Source: Minwuia thermotolerans
GTDB lineage: Bacteria > Pseudomonadota > Alphaproteobacteria > Minwuiales > Minwuiaceae
Length of the DNA: 64,000 bases
Reading direction: 5' to 3'
Assembly: GCA_021604565.1 (NCBI GenBank)
Contig: BQJF01000001.1
Span: forward strand, 1 to 64,000
Position 1 is the stretch's first letter; every line of letters begins with the position of its first letter. The position numbers and the translations under genes were made by a program. Below the pieces are notes generated by a model. It was not told the DNA's origin. It did no database searches and worked only from the letters and a program-made list of their open reading frames with translations. Below, in pieces: positions 1 through 9,103 of the stretch.

Positions 1-1
1 C

Positions 2-685
2 GACGGGCTGATCAAGATCGAGATGCATTTCCTGCCCGACGTCTACGTCCAGTGCGACGTCTGCAAGGGCAAGCGCTACAACCGTGAAACGCTGGAGATC
101 AAGTTCAAGAACAAGTCGATTTCCGACGTGCTGGACATGACGGTGGAGGAGGCTCAGGACTTCTTCACCGCCGTGCCGTCCGTGCGGGAGAAGATGGACA
201 CCCTGATGCAGGTCGGCCTCGGCTACATCAAGGTCGGGCAGCCTGCCACCACCCTGTCGGGCGGCGAGGCGCAGCGGGTGAAACTGGCCAAGGAACTGGC
301 CAAGCGCGCCACGGGCCGCACGCTCTACATCCTGGACGAGCCGACCACCGGCCTGCATTTCGAGGATGTCCGGAAACTGCTGGAGGTGCTGCACGCGCTG
401 GTCGATTCCGGCAACTCGGTGATCGTGATCGAACACAATCTGGAGGTCATAAAGACCGCCGACTGGGTCGTCGACATCGGACCGGAAGGCGGCGATGGCG
501 GTGGCTATGTCGTCGGCGTCGGCACGCCGGAGGAAGTGGCGACGGTGAAGGAAAGCTACACCGGGCGCTACCTGGCCGACATTCTGGCCCGACGCGGGTC
601 GAAGTCGGGCACACCGAAAAGGCTCGCAAAGCCGAAGGCCAAGGCGAAGACGACCGCGACGCGACGGCGCAAGTCGGCGGCCTGA
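2..685 (+). CDS. uvrA: UvrA, excinuclease ABC subunit A (C-terminal part, cut by window start)
   Basis: This is the last 227 codons of the damage-recognition ATPase of nucleotide excision repair; the reading frame is open to the window edge, so the 5' end lies outside. The visible part holds the second ABC domain: a zinc-finger half [10 protein letters not shown], the ABC signature [15 protein letters not shown], Walker [13 protein letters not shown] and the H-loop VIEHNLEV. UvrA loads UvrB on damaged DNA in the cytoplasm. The tail after about residue 195 of the fragment is rich in Lys, Arg and Ala, as in many alphaproteobacterial UvrA proteins, and may touch DNA. The next gene starts 106 bp downstream and looks independent. 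Confidence 0.97.
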   Translation, partial: DGLIKIEMHFLPDVYVQCDVCKGKRYNRETLEIKFKNKSISDVLDMTVEEAQDFFTAVPSVREKMDTLMQVGLGYIKVGQPATTLSGGEAQRVKLAKELAKRATGRTLYILDEPTTGLHFEDVRKLLEVLHALVDSGNSVIVIEHNLEVIKTADWVVDIGPEGGDGGGYVVGVGTPEEVATVKESYTGRYLADILARRGSKSGTPKRLAKPKAKAKTTATRRRKSAA

Positions 686-791
686 TCGGGGTGGCGGCAA
701 CATACTGACCGCCATTCGCACTGCGCAGGTTGCAGCCGCGCCGTTTGACCTTAGACTTCCCGGCGGATTCAGACGGGGAGGATATGGTCCG

Positions 792-2357
792 ATGCAGATG
801 GCTCTGACGCAGTTCATTCGGCGCAACGCCCAGATTACACGCAATTCGGTCGCGACAACCTTCGGGGAGCGGTCGCAGGACTGGACCGGGTTCCAGAACC
901 GCATCAGCCGACTGGCCGCAGGGTTGCAGGGCCTGGGAGTCACGCCGGGGGACCGGGTCGCGATCCTGGCCAACAACTCTGATCGCTATCTGGAATACTT
1001 CTTCGCCGTGCCGTGGTCGGGTGGTGTCTTCGTGCCGATCAACACGCGACTGGCACCGCCGGAGGTGGAGTACTGGATCAGCGATTCCGGCAGCCAGATC
1101 CTGTTCATCGACGACGACTTCCTGCCCTATCTGCCAAAGCTGCGGGGCAAGATGCCGAGCGTGCAGCACATCATCTATGTGGGTGACGGTGCCGCGCCGG
1201 AGGGGCTGCTGCACTACGAGACCCTGATTCAGGAAAACGACCCGGCGGAAGACGCGGGCCGCTGTGGTGAGGATCTGGCGGGCTTGTTCTACACCGGCGG
1301 CACCACCGGCGTGTCGAAGGGTGTGATGCTGAGCCACCGCAACCTGGTCTCCAACGCCATGCATGTGATCCACGAGATGGATTTCAGCGCCGACATGATG
1401 TGGCTCCATGCCGGGCCGATGTTCCATCTGGCGGATGGCACCGCGACCTTCGGCGCAACAGTGCTGGGGGCGGCCCACTGCTTCATCCCGAAGTTCGAAC
1501 CTGCGGCGGCGCTGGAGGCACTGGAGAAGCACCAGGTCACCAATACCCTGTTCGTGCCCACCATGATGAACATGGTGGTCAATCATCCGGACGTGACGAA
1601 GCGCGATATCTCGACCCTGCGGGGGATTCTCTATGGCGCGTCACCGATGCCGGAGGCCGTGGTGCGCAAGGCGATGAAACTGATGCCGAATGTCGGGTTC
1701 TATCATGCCTACGGCCAGACCGAATGCTCACCGCTGCTGACCCTGCTGAAGCCACCGTATCATGTCTTCGACGGCCCCGACGCGGGTCTGGCCAAGTCGG
1801 TCGGGCGCGCCACCATCGGTGTCGAGCTGATCATCCTGGACGCGGACGGCAACGAGGTACCGCGCGGGGAGGTCGGCGAGATCTGCGCCAAGGGCCCGAA
1901 CGTCATGCAGGGCTACTGGAACAAGCCGGACCTGACCGCGCAGACCATCCGCGATGGCTGGATCCATACCGGCGACGGCGGCACGATGGACGAGGATGGC
2001 TTTGTCTTCGTCGTCGATCGCGTGAAGGACATGATCATCTCCGGCGGCGAGAACGTCTATTCGGCGGAGGTCGAGAACGCGGTCTATCAGCACCCCTCCG
2101 TGGTCGAATGCGCCGTCATCGGCGTGCCTGACGAAAAGTGGGGCGAACGGGTTCATGCCATCGTGCGTCTGCAGGAGGGCGAGACGGTGGATGAAGCCGG
2201 GATCATCGCCCACTGCCATGCCCTGATCGCCAACTACAAGTGCCCGCGCTCCGTCTCCTTCCGAACCGAGCCGATGCCGCTTTCCGGTGCCGGCAAAATC
2301 CTGAAGACGGACCTGCGCAAACCTTACTGGGAAGGCAAGACCAAGCAGGTCAACTGA
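792..2357 (+). CDS. AMP-dependent acyl-CoA synthetase/ligase (ANL superfamily)
   Basis: 521 residues, the usual size for a fatty-acid or aromatic-acid CoA ligase. It would activate a carboxylic acid to acyl-AMP and then to acyl-CoA in the cytoplasm. The adenylation motif YTGGTTGVSKG is at 167-177; a YGQTE motif, GWIHTGDGG, DRVKDMIISGGENVYSAEVE and the terminal catalytic-lysine segment GAGKILKTDLR follow in the normal order. The chosen ATG has GGGGAGG about 10 bp upstream. Its stop overlaps the next start region (TGATG), so it is translationally coupled to the AtuA-like gene; the pair suggests activation of a branched or terpenoid acid. The exact substrate cannot be read from sequence. Confidence 0.93.
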   Translation: MQMALTQFIRRNAQITRNSVATTFGERSQDWTGFQNRISRLAAGLQGLGVTPGDRVAILANNSDRYLEYFFAVPWSGGVFVPINTRLAPPEVEYWISDSGSQILFIDDDFLPYLPKLRGKMPSVQHIIYVGDGAAPEGLLHYETLIQENDPAEDAGRCGEDLAGLFYTGGTTGVSKGVMLSHRNLVSNAMHVIHEMDFSADMMWLHAGPMFHLADGTATFGATVLGAAHCFIPKFEPAAALEALEKHQVTNTLFVPTMMNMVVNHPDVTKRDISTLRGILYGASPMPEAVVRKAMKLMPNVGFYHAYGQTECSPLLTLLKPPYHVFDGPDAGLAKSVGRATIGVELIILDADGNEVPRGEVGEICAKGPNVMQGYWNKPDLTAQTIRDGWIHTGDGGTMDEDGFVFVVDRVKDMIISGGENVYSAEVENAVYQHPSVVECAVIGVPDEKWGERVHAIVRLQEGETVDEAGIIAHCHALIANYKCPRSVSFRTEPMPLSGAGKILKTDLRKPYWEGKTKQVN

Positions 2358-2358
2358 T

Positions 2359-3699
2359 GTGACCGGACCAATGCGCATCGGCTGCGGCGCCGGGTTCTCC
2401 GCTGACCGGCTGGACCCGGCGGTCGATCTCGCGCGCGATGGCGAACTGGATGCGCTGGTCTTCGAGTGCGTGGGGGAGCGTACGCTGGCGTTCGGGCATC
2501 GTGATCGCCGCGCCGACCCGGCGAAGGGCTACAACAGCCTGCTGGAAACACGCTTGCGGGCGGTCTGGCCGCTGACAGCGGCCAACGGTTGCCGCATCGT
2601 CACCAACATGGGTGCCGCCAACCCGGAGGCCGCGGGACGCGCTGCACTGGGTGTTGCCCGGAATGCGGGGCTGGAGGGGCAGATCGTGGCCCTGGTTCTG
2701 GGTGACGACGTGACTGACCGTATCACCCCGGATACGCCCCTGCCCCACTCCGGCTGCACGGTCGGGGACATCGACCGGACCCTGATCGGAGCCAATGCCT
2801 ATATCGGTGCCGACGCGATCCTGCCTGCGCTGGAGACCGATGCCAGCCTGATCATCGGCGGTCGGCTGGCGGATCCGTCGATGTTCCTGGCACTGCTGCG
2901 CCACCGCTTCGGCTGGTCGGCGGATGACTGGGCGCTACTGGGGGCGGGCATCCTGACCGGGCATCTGATGGAGTGCGGGGCTCAGATCACCGGCGGCTAT
3001 TTCGCCGACCCGGGCCACAAGGACGTCCCTGACCTGGCCTTCGTCGGCTATCCCATCGCCGAGGTCGCGGCAGACGGCAGCGTCACCATCACCAAGCTGC
3101 CGCAGGCGGGCGGCATGGTCACCATGGCCACGGTGAAGGAGCAGTTGCTGTACGAAGTGCATGACCCCGCCAGCTATCTTACCCCGGATGTGACCGCCGA
3201 TTTCAGCGCTGTCCAGATCATCGGTCAGGGAAAGGATCGTGTGGGCCTGTCCGGCGCATCCGGCACCCTGCGCCCGGATAGACTGAAGGTCACTGTCGCC
3301 TTCGATGGCGGCCTGCTGGCGGAGGGCGAGATCTCCTACGCCGGGCGTGGCGCGGTCGACCGGGCGCGGTTGGCGGCGGAGATCACCGAAACCCGACTGC
3401 GCCGGGTGCATGGTGTGACGGAGGATCTGCGCTGTGACCTGATCGGCGTCCGGTCCCTGCATGCCCATGCGGACTATGGCACCGGCGGCGCGGATACCGA
3501 TGTACGGTTGCGCGTGGCAGGCCGCTTCCGCGACCGCGAACGGGCGGAGGCGGTGCTGTGGGAGGTCGAGTCACTGCTCTGCGCCGGTCCCGCGGGCGGC
3601 GGCGGGTTCAGGGGACGCATCACGCCCTCGATCGTCACCCACGATGCCTTCCTGCCCAGAGCCGACGTGCCGACACGGGTGGAGGTGCTGCGGACATGA
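2359..3699 (+). CDS. AtuA family protein (acyclic terpene utilization, DUF1446), large domain
   Basis: 446 residues starting at a GTG one base after the preceding stop. It opens with the Gly-rich segment MRIGCGAGFSADRLDPAV typical of DUF1446 proteins, and carries NMGAANPEAAGR and IIGGRLADPSMFLA segments. AtuA is required for growth of Pseudomonas on citronellol and geraniol, but its reaction is not established. Here the C-terminal ferredoxin-like domain that many AtuA proteins carry is a separate gene immediately downstream. Context with an acyl-CoA ligase supports catabolism of a branched-chain or terpenoid acid, which is an inference. Confidence 0.85.
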   Translation: MTGPMRIGCGAGFSADRLDPAVDLARDGELDALVFECVGERTLAFGHRDRRADPAKGYNSLLETRLRAVWPLTAANGCRIVTNMGAANPEAAGRAALGVARNAGLEGQIVALVLGDDVTDRITPDTPLPHSGCTVGDIDRTLIGANAYIGADAILPALETDASLIIGGRLADPSMFLALLRHRFGWSADDWALLGAGILTGHLMECGAQITGGYFADPGHKDVPDLAFVGYPIAEVAADGSVTITKLPQAGGMVTMATVKEQLLYEVHDPASYLTPDVTADFSAVQIIGQGKDRVGLSGASGTLRPDRLKVTVAFDGGLLAEGEISYAGRGAVDRARLAAEITETRLRRVHGVTEDLRCDLIGVRSLHAHADYGTGGADTDVRLRVAGRFRDRERAEAVLWEVESLLCAGPAGGGGFRGRITPSIVTHDAFLPRADVPTRVEVLRT

Positions 3700-4016
3700 G
3701 CCGGACAGCCCCTCTGCGCGAGATCGCCCACGCCCGCGCTGGCGACAAGGGCGACACCTCCAACATCTCGCTCTGGGTCAAGGACCCGGCAGACTTCGAA
3801 GCCGTGCGATTGCAGATCACCGCCGAAGCCGTGAGACAGCATTTCGGATCGCAGGTCCAGGGCACTGTCACGCGTCATGAAATGCCCCATCTGCATGGGC
3901 TGAACTTCATCATGACCAGTGCCCTCGATGGCGGCGTCAACGGTTCCCTGAACCTGGACGGTCACGGCAAGAGCTGGTCGTTCATCCTGCTGGACATGCC
4001 GGTCGAACTGGACTGA
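3696..4016 (+). CDS. AtuA-like small (ferredoxin-fold) domain protein
   Basis: 106 residues. The ATG overlaps the stop of the large AtuA gene (ATGA), so the two are co-translated and probably form one complex. The segment LREIAHARAGDKGDTSNISL is the hallmark of the AtuA C-terminal domain, and NFIMTSALDGGVNGSLNLDGHGK follows in the conserved second half. Having this as a stand-alone protein rather than a fusion is a known split arrangement. It gives no enzymatic motif of its own. It ends the three-gene operon; a repeat-rich gap of about 220 bp follows. Confidence 0.85.
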   Translation: MSRTAPLREIAHARAGDKGDTSNISLWVKDPADFEAVRLQITAEAVRQHFGSQVQGTVTRHEMPHLHGLNFIMTSALDGGVNGSLNLDGHGKSWSFILLDMPVELD

Positions 4017-4028
4017 CGGCGGAGCCGT

Positions 4029-4059
4029 ACTTGATACGGGTGGCCAGCTCTTCAGCGGC
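4029..4059 (+). repeat. 31-bp direct repeat, copy 1
   Basis: A 31-bp unit beginning acttgatacgggtg that recurs 160 bp downstream with three mismatches. The core also resembles the ACTTGATCCGGGG arm of the hairpin repeat between the two copies. Confidence 0.7.
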
Positions 4060-4074
4060 GGTGCGGCACCATGG

Positions 4075-4097
4075 TTCCCCGGATCAAGTCCGGGGAA
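4075..4097. repeat. Palindromic intergenic repeat (9-bp stem, 5-nt loop)
   Basis: TTCCCCGGA and TCCGGGGAA flank the loop TCAAG. Hairpins of the type CCCCGG-ATCAAGT-CCGGGG are common scattered intergenic repeats in alphaproteobacteria. There is no T-run after it, so it is not a classic terminator, although it lies just after the AtuA operon. Confidence 0.7.
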
Positions 4098-4188
4098 GAC
4101 GTGGGTTTCGATATCCAGAGACCGGACCAGGGTTCGCCACGCGTTGGCCTCCCCGGCATTGCGCACGAAACACCGGCGACGCACCCGC

Positions 4189-4219
4189 ACTTGATACGGG
4201 TGCCCAGGTCTCCAGCGGC
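4189..4219 (+). repeat. 31-bp direct repeat, copy 2
   Basis: Matches the copy at 4029-4059 at 28 of 31 positions, exactly 160 bp further on. It sits next to the 3' end of the interrupted DUF6524-like gene. Confidence 0.7.
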
Positions 4220-4235
4220 ACGGAGTTTCGCTCGC

Positions 4236-4646
4236 TCAGGTCTCCAGATCGTCCACATCCGCCTGACCGGAAATGCGGCGGCGCACATGGCTCCAGCTGA
4301 CGCCGATACCGAGGATCGTGGCCGCCACCGTCAGGATCAGCCATGTCACCAGGTCCCGGTTCCCTGTGTCCAGCAGCCGCAGGTCGGCCAGCACCCAGAA
4401 AAGTGCACCGAACAGCGCCGCCACCAGCAGGATGCCGAACGCGCCGATGGAGCGCCATGTGGCGCGCAGGAAGATGACATAGGCGATGAACAGCACCACC
4501 CCGGCCAGCGCCTTGTAGGGCAGGTCCGCGGTCAGATCGCGCAGCACCCAGGAAACGAATTACCAGGGGGTCGGATTATAGGTCGCGAAGACCAGGACCA
4601 GTGCGATCACCCAGCGCTTGACGAAATCTCCGAAATCGAAATGCAT
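4236..4646 (-). pseudogene. Membrane protein, DUF6524-like, interrupted by an in-frame TAA
   Basis: From the ATG at 4644-4646 the frame reads MHFDFGDFVKRWVIALVLVF and on to a Pro-Thr-Pro-Trp segment, then a TAA at 4560-4562, then continues in the same frame as FVSWVLRDLTADLPYKAL for 107 more codons with three clear membrane helices and a charged tail. The joined product of about 135 residues has the layout of small alphaproteobacterial DUF6524 membrane proteins. A GTG at 4547 could start a shorter product lacking the first helix. The stop is one base from a Tyr codon, so this is either a recent nonsense mutation or a sequencing error. Function unknown. Confidence 0.65.
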
Positions 4647-4654
4647 GGTCGCGC

Positions 4655-6736
4655 TTACGCCTTCTCGATATTGACAGCCGTATCGTGGAACAGGCCGCCG
4701 CCGACCGGCGCGCCCGGATCAGCGCTGGTCAGGACGTTGATGCCGATACCATCGACGAAGGCATCGTTGGGCCAGACGGACTCGACGATGACGATACCCT
4801 GCTGAACGCCCTCGAAAGGTTCCACATGCACCCGCGTGGCACCGTTGGCATTGCTCAGGCGCACCAGGTCATCTGCCACCACACCCAGCTTCTCCGCGTC
4901 CTTCGGGTTGAGCTTCACGGTCGGGCGGACCTCCCGCTTCTTCGAGCCCGGGGTCTCGGTGAAGGAGGAATTGAGGAAGCTCCGCGCCGGGCTGGTGCCC
5001 ATGCGGAACGGATAGGCATCCGTCGCCTTGTCCTCCCGCCCCCAGTAGTCCGGGAAGGTCGGCATGCTGTCCGGCGCACCGTTCGGCCCGAAACCATGCG
5101 GCGCATTGCCGGACCAGTTGGCCGAGAAGTGGAACTTGCCATCAGCATGGCCGAAGCCATCAAGGTAATGGGCCTCCCGGAATTCCGGCTGCACATCGAT
5201 CCAGCGGCTGTTCTTCAGGGTCTCGTAGTCGGGCCAGCCGGAATCCTGCAGCGTCCGGTCGATGATCTCCTCCACCGTCATGTCGAAGCCCCGGTGCTCG
5301 GCACCCAGACGCTTGGCCAGGTCACAGATCAGGTCATGGTTGGAGCGGCACTCCCCCGGCACGTCGATGGCCTTCGGCCCCAGCAGGATGTGCTGGTGTC
5401 CGCCGCCCTGGTAGAGGTCGGTATGTTCCAGGAACATGGTGGCGGGCAGCACGACATCGGCCATCTTCGCCGTGTCGGTCATGAACTGCTCATGCACCAC
5501 CGTGAACAGGTCCTCGCGCGCAAAGCCCGCGTGCACCTTGGCCAGTTCCGGCGCGACCATCATCGGATTGGTGTTCTGGATGAACAGCGCCTTCACTGGC
5601 GGCCCGTCCCCCAGGTCACGCTTGTCGCCCATCAGGATCGGGCCGATACGCGACTGGTCGAGAATGCGGGTGCTGCGCCCGACCGCGTCCAGCCCCTCGA
5701 TCAGTTCCCGGTTCCAGTGATAGATCGCGCCATTGTTGTGAAACGCACCGCCGCCTTCGTGCTGCCAGGCACCTGTCACGGCGGCAATGCACAGCGCCGC
5801 ATGCATGTTGACGGCACCGTTGCGCCCGCGCGTGAAACCATAGCCGAGGCGGAAGAATGTCTTTGGCGTGTTGCCGACCAGCGCGGCAAAGGCTTCGATC
5901 TCCGCCACTGTCAGGCCGGTGATACCGGCTGCCCATTCCGGCGTCCTGTCCTGCAGGTGCGCCTCCAGCCCCGCCGGATCATCTGTGTATTTCGCCATGT
6001 AGTCCCGGTCGGCCAGCCCATCCCTGAACAGGATGTGCATCACCGCACACGCAAGTGCGCCGTCGCTGCCGGGGCGCAGCACCAGTCCCATGTCGGCCTG
6101 GTCGATGGTGCCATTGCGGTAGATGTCGATGGCGACGATCTTCGCGCCCCGTTCCTTCCGCGCCTTCATGGCGTGGGTCATGACATTGACCTGGGTGTTC
6201 ACCGGGTTGGTGCCCCAGATCACGACGCAGTCGGACTTCGCCATCTCGCGCGGGTCCGCACCGGCCAGTTTTCCCGTACCGGTGATGTAGCCCGCAAACG
6301 CCATGGTGGTGCAGAACGTGGCGTGCATGCGGCTGTAGCGCTTGGCGTGGCGCAGACGGTTGATGCCGTCCCGCATCACCAGCCCCATGGTTCCGGCATA
6401 GTAGTATGGCCAGACCGACTCCGCGCCGAAGTCCCGCTCCGCCGCCTGCAGACCCTCGACGACCACGTTCATGGCCTCGTCCCACGTCGCCTGGCGGAAC
6501 TGCCCGGATCCCTTGGGGCCGGTTCGGATCATCGGGTGCATCAGCCGGTCAGGATGGTGCACCCGCTCCGCATAGCGCGCGACCTTGGCGCAGATGACAC
6601 CATCGGTGTAGCTGTTGTCCTTCGCGCCACGGACCCGACCGATCCGCTCCGGCGTCAAAACCTCCACCTCCAGCGCGCAGGTGGACGGACAGTCATGCGG
6701 ACAGGCCGAGTAGGCCAGTTTCACCGGTGCATTCAT
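4655..6736 (-). CDS. Molybdopterin oxidoreductase (DMSO reductase superfamily) with N-terminal [4Fe-4S] site
   Basis: 693 residues from the ATG at 6736, preceded by GGAGA at good spacing; an ATG 16 codons further upstream gives an unlikely extension. The N-terminus has CPHDCPSTC and a fourth cysteine in GVICAKVA (Cys12, 16, 20, 49), the cluster motif of formate dehydrogenase/nitrate reductase relatives. Molybdopterin-binding segments include VVIWGTNPVNTQ and FIQNTNPMMVAPE, and the C-terminal dinucleotide-binding domain has VKLNPKDAEKLGV and DLVRLSNANG. No twin-arginine signal is present, so it is probably cytoplasmic. No electron-transfer partner gene is adjacent; substrate unknown. Confidence 0.92.
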   Translation of the reverse strand: MNAPVKLAYSACPHDCPSTCALEVEVLTPERIGRVRGAKDNSYTDGVICAKVARYAERVHHPDRLMHPMIRTGPKGSGQFRQATWDEAMNVVVEGLQAAERDFGAESVWPYYYAGTMGLVMRDGINRLRHAKRYSRMHATFCTTMAFAGYITGTGKLAGADPREMAKSDCVVIWGTNPVNTQVNVMTHAMKARKERGAKIVAIDIYRNGTIDQADMGLVLRPGSDGALACAVMHILFRDGLADRDYMAKYTDDPAGLEAHLQDRTPEWAAGITGLTVAEIEAFAALVGNTPKTFFRLGYGFTRGRNGAVNMHAALCIAAVTGAWQHEGGGAFHNNGAIYHWNRELIEGLDAVGRSTRILDQSRIGPILMGDKRDLGDGPPVKALFIQNTNPMMVAPELAKVHAGFAREDLFTVVHEQFMTDTAKMADVVLPATMFLEHTDLYQGGGHQHILLGPKAIDVPGECRSNHDLICDLAKRLGAEHRGFDMTVEEIIDRTLQDSGWPDYETLKNSRWIDVQPEFREAHYLDGFGHADGKFHFSANWSGNAPHGFGPNGAPDSMPTFPDYWGREDKATDAYPFRMGTSPARSFLNSSFTETPGSKKREVRPTVKLNPKDAEKLGVVADDLVRLSNANGATRVHVEPFEGVQQGIVIVESVWPNDAFVDGIGINVLTSADPGAPVGGGLFHDTAVNIEKA

Positions 6737-6849
6737 CGCTCGGTCTCCTTCCCCGTGGAGCAGCTTCTCGCCATCGTGGCGCAAGCATAGTCAGGAACCG
6801 GGTGCGATAGAAGCCATCCTGATGGCTCCCGCCGCCGCAGCGGGCGGGA

Positions 6850-7554
6850 TCAGTCCGGCTTGCGCTGGGCGAACGTGCGCTCCAGCGTCGTGCGCCAGTC
6901 CTCCGCCTTCAGCACGTCATCCGGGCGATAGTTCAGCAGACGCAGATAGCGCCGTCGGATCGCATGATCGACCACATCGACATCGAAGATGTTCAGCGCC
7001 GCCGTATCCTGCTCATAGGCATACATGGTCGCCAGCCCGCCACCGGTCAGCCAGGACAGGATGGCCCGGTTCGTGCCGCCATGCGCGACGATCAGCATGG
7101 TCTTCCAGCCGTCCTGCAACAGGACTTCCTCTATCCCCTTCGTCACCCGGGCGTAGAAGTCGGCATAGGCCTCACCACGCGCGAAACGCGCACCGGGTTT
7201 CGCCGCGTGCTCCATGGAATAGACGAATTCGTCGATGGCTTCCGACCGGGTCATCAGGTCGGTGGCACCCGACCTGATCTCCCGCAGGTCCGGGGCGACC
7301 TGCAGAACCGGCTCCGCACGTCCGCCCAGCGCGCCTTCTGCCGTCTGGCGCGTCCGCAGCAGACCGGTGCAATAGGCGCGGTCGAAACGGGTCTCGGCCA
7401 GCAGTTCCCCCATCATCCGGGCCTGGTCCTGGCCCCGTTCGGTCAACGGAACCAGATCCGGGTCCGCGACGCGCTCCCCCCGGTCGTTGTAGTAGCGCAC
7501 GTCGCCATGGCGCATCAGATAGACGCGGCGGCGGTTCTCGGCTGGATTGTCCAT
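6850..7554 (-). CDS. Histidine phosphatase family protein (phosphoglycerate-mutase fold)
   Basis: 234 residues. The catalytic signature YLMRHGDVRYY is near the N-terminus, RTRQTAEGAL gives the second phosphate-binding arginine, and VAHGGTNRAIL supplies the second catalytic histidine. The ATG at 7554 follows a GGGGGAGAG stretch; a start 10 codons upstream is possible. The family removes phosphate from small molecules or proteins through a phosphohistidine. Substrate unknown. It lies between the molybdoenzyme and an aspartate dehydrogenase-like gene on the same strand. Confidence 0.9.
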   Translation of the reverse strand: MDNPAENRRRVYLMRHGDVRYYNDRGERVADPDLVPLTERGQDQARMMGELLAETRFDRAYCTGLLRTRQTAEGALGGRAEPVLQVAPDLREIRSGATDLMTRSEAIDEFVYSMEHAAKPGARFARGEAYADFYARVTKGIEEVLLQDGWKTMLIVAHGGTNRAILSWLTGGGLATMYAYEQDTAALNIFDVDVVDHAIRRRYLRLLNYRPDDVLKAEDWRTTLERTFAQRKPD

Positions 7555-7640
7555 GTCTCTCGCTCTCCCCCTCGGTTGGTGCATGCCTTCATAGCACTGC
7601 CGGAAGCCAATGAAATGACAGGCCGATGCAGGCCAGTTGA

Positions 7641-8465
7641 TCAGGAACCGATCTTCAGCGTGCTCACCAGACCTTCGAGCGCCGCAATGGCGGAAAGCGG
7701 CGTCAGGCGTCCGGTCGCGGGGTTCCCTTCCGAGGGAACACCGGCGATCTCCATGCGGAACCTGGTACTGTCCGCCTCCACCTCGATCACATGGGTGTTC
7801 CGGCTGACGCCGGGGTCGGCCCAGATCTCGTAGCGCGTGCGGTCCAGTCCGATCCCAGCCAGCGCCAGCGCCACCGAGACATTGACGTTGGCCGGAAACT
7901 TCTGCGCCGCATCCCGCACCGCACCCTCATAGAGCTTCAGCGGTTCCTGCAGATCGGTCAGGTCTATGCCCTGTTCCAGCACGTGCGGTGTGTTGATCAG
8001 CCCCGCTGGCGGCTTGCGCGTCATCATGGTGACGGAACGCACCTCCCCCTTCGCTGCCGCGCGCACCGCGTCCAGACCCAGGATCGCACCGGTCGGGACG
8101 ATGATCCGCGCGCCGGTGCTCTCGGCCAGGTCGATCAGGTCCATATGCAGGATCAGTTGCGTCACGGTCAGCGGCACCAGGATCTGCCCCTGCCCCAGCA
8201 CCCGCTCCGCCAGCGGGCGAAACAGTTCCGGCGGCAGCCCCTCCACCACCACATCCGCACCATCGCAGAGACTGTCGAGCTCGCGGATCGGCGGCTGTGT
8301 CCTGAAAGCTGCCATCTTGCGCGATGCTCCCTCGTGGTCCCGCGCGCTGACGGCGTGAAGCGTCAGACGATCCTGCCCGGCATCCAGCCAGCGTGCCAGT
8401 GGCAGGCCCACCGCCCCCAGCCCGGCAACAGCGACCTTCAGCGGTTCGGTTGGTAGATTCGGCAT
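7641..8465 (-). CDS. L-aspartate dehydrogenase-like NAD(P)-binding oxidoreductase
   Basis: 274 residues from the ATG at 8465. The Rossmann motif VAVAGLGAVGLPLARWL is at the N-terminus. The C-terminal half with FPANVNVSVALALAGIG and the WADPG and NTHVIEVEADS segments matches the NadX/aspartate dehydrogenase family, which oxidises L-aspartate to iminoaspartate. No nadA or nadC is adjacent here, so a role in NAD synthesis is not supported by context. It could act on another amino acid. Confidence 0.82.
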   Translation of the reverse strand: MPNLPTEPLKVAVAGLGAVGLPLARWLDAGQDRLTLHAVSARDHEGASRKMAAFRTQPPIRELDSLCDGADVVVEGLPPELFRPLAERVLGQGQILVPLTVTQLILHMDLIDLAESTGARIIVPTGAILGLDAVRAAAKGEVRSVTMMTRKPPAGLINTPHVLEQGIDLTDLQEPLKLYEGAVRDAAQKFPANVNVSVALALAGIGLDRTRYEIWADPGVSRNTHVIEVEADSTRFRMEIAGVPSEGNPATGRLTPLSAIAALEGLVSTLKIGS

Positions 8466-8484
8466 GTTCAGGTCTCCCCTTCCC

Positions 8485-9006
8485 TCAACGACCCGCGACA
8501 CCGGCCTGCCGCAGCAGCGCTTCCCGACGTCCGCCCTGATGGTGGGCCAGGCAGATCGCGGCGGCCAGCGCATCCGCCGCGTGTTCGTTGGCGATCACCG
8601 CACCGGGCAGCAGGGTCTTCACCATCAGGTGGATCTGTTCCTTTGCCGCGTGGCCGGTGCCGACCACCGCCTTCTTGATCGCGTTCGGCGCATATTCGGA
8701 CACCGGCAGACCGTTCAGCGCCGCCACCAGCAAGGACACCCCGCGCGCCTGCCCCAGCTTCAGGGTGGACACCGGGTTCTTGTTGACGAAGGTCTCCTCC
8801 ACCGCCGCGATATCGGGCTGCCAGTCGGCGATCACCTGCTGGATGCCGTCATGCAACTGCCGCAGGCGGGTGGCGAGATCATCCTTCGCGTTGGAGGTCA
8901 CGGCACCGTCAGCGACCCAGCTCAGACGGTTGCCGCGCTGGTCGACGATGCCCCAGCCGGTGGCACGGAGGCCCGGATCGAGGCCGATCAGTCGCGTGGT
9001 CTGCAC
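8485..9006 (-). CDS. ruvC: RuvC, Holliday junction endonuclease
   Basis: 173 residues from a GTG at 9006, the standard RuvC length, with GGAGGTG a few bases upstream. The N-terminal catalytic Asp lies in [14 protein letters not shown], the Glu in [11 protein letters not shown], and the C-terminal acidic pair in [15 protein letters not shown]. RuvC resolves Holliday junctions with RuvAB during recombination. ruvA and ruvB are not in the window next to it, unlike in many relatives where the three are clustered. Confidence 0.96.
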   Translation of the reverse strand: MQTTRLIGLDPGLRATGWGIVDQRGNRLSWVADGAVTSNAKDDLATRLRQLHDGIQQVIADWQPDIAAVEETFVNKNPVSTLKLGQARGVSLLVAALNGLPVSEYAPNAIKKAVVGTGHAAKEQIHLMVKTLLPGAVIANEHAADALAAAICLAHHQGGRREALLRQAGVAGR

Positions 9007-9103
9007 GTGGCACCTCCGGCGCATGCGAATCAGGCAGACCAGAGTGCCACAGTCCCGTGCAGGTTTCACTTTCGTTCCCGGATGCTGATGATACCCTGTC
9101 GCG

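Noticed and set aside
4685-6790. A 701-residue plus-strand frame antisense to the molybdopterin oxidoreductase
   Set aside because: Same GC-driven shadow effect; His/Arg/Gln-rich composition without domain motifs.
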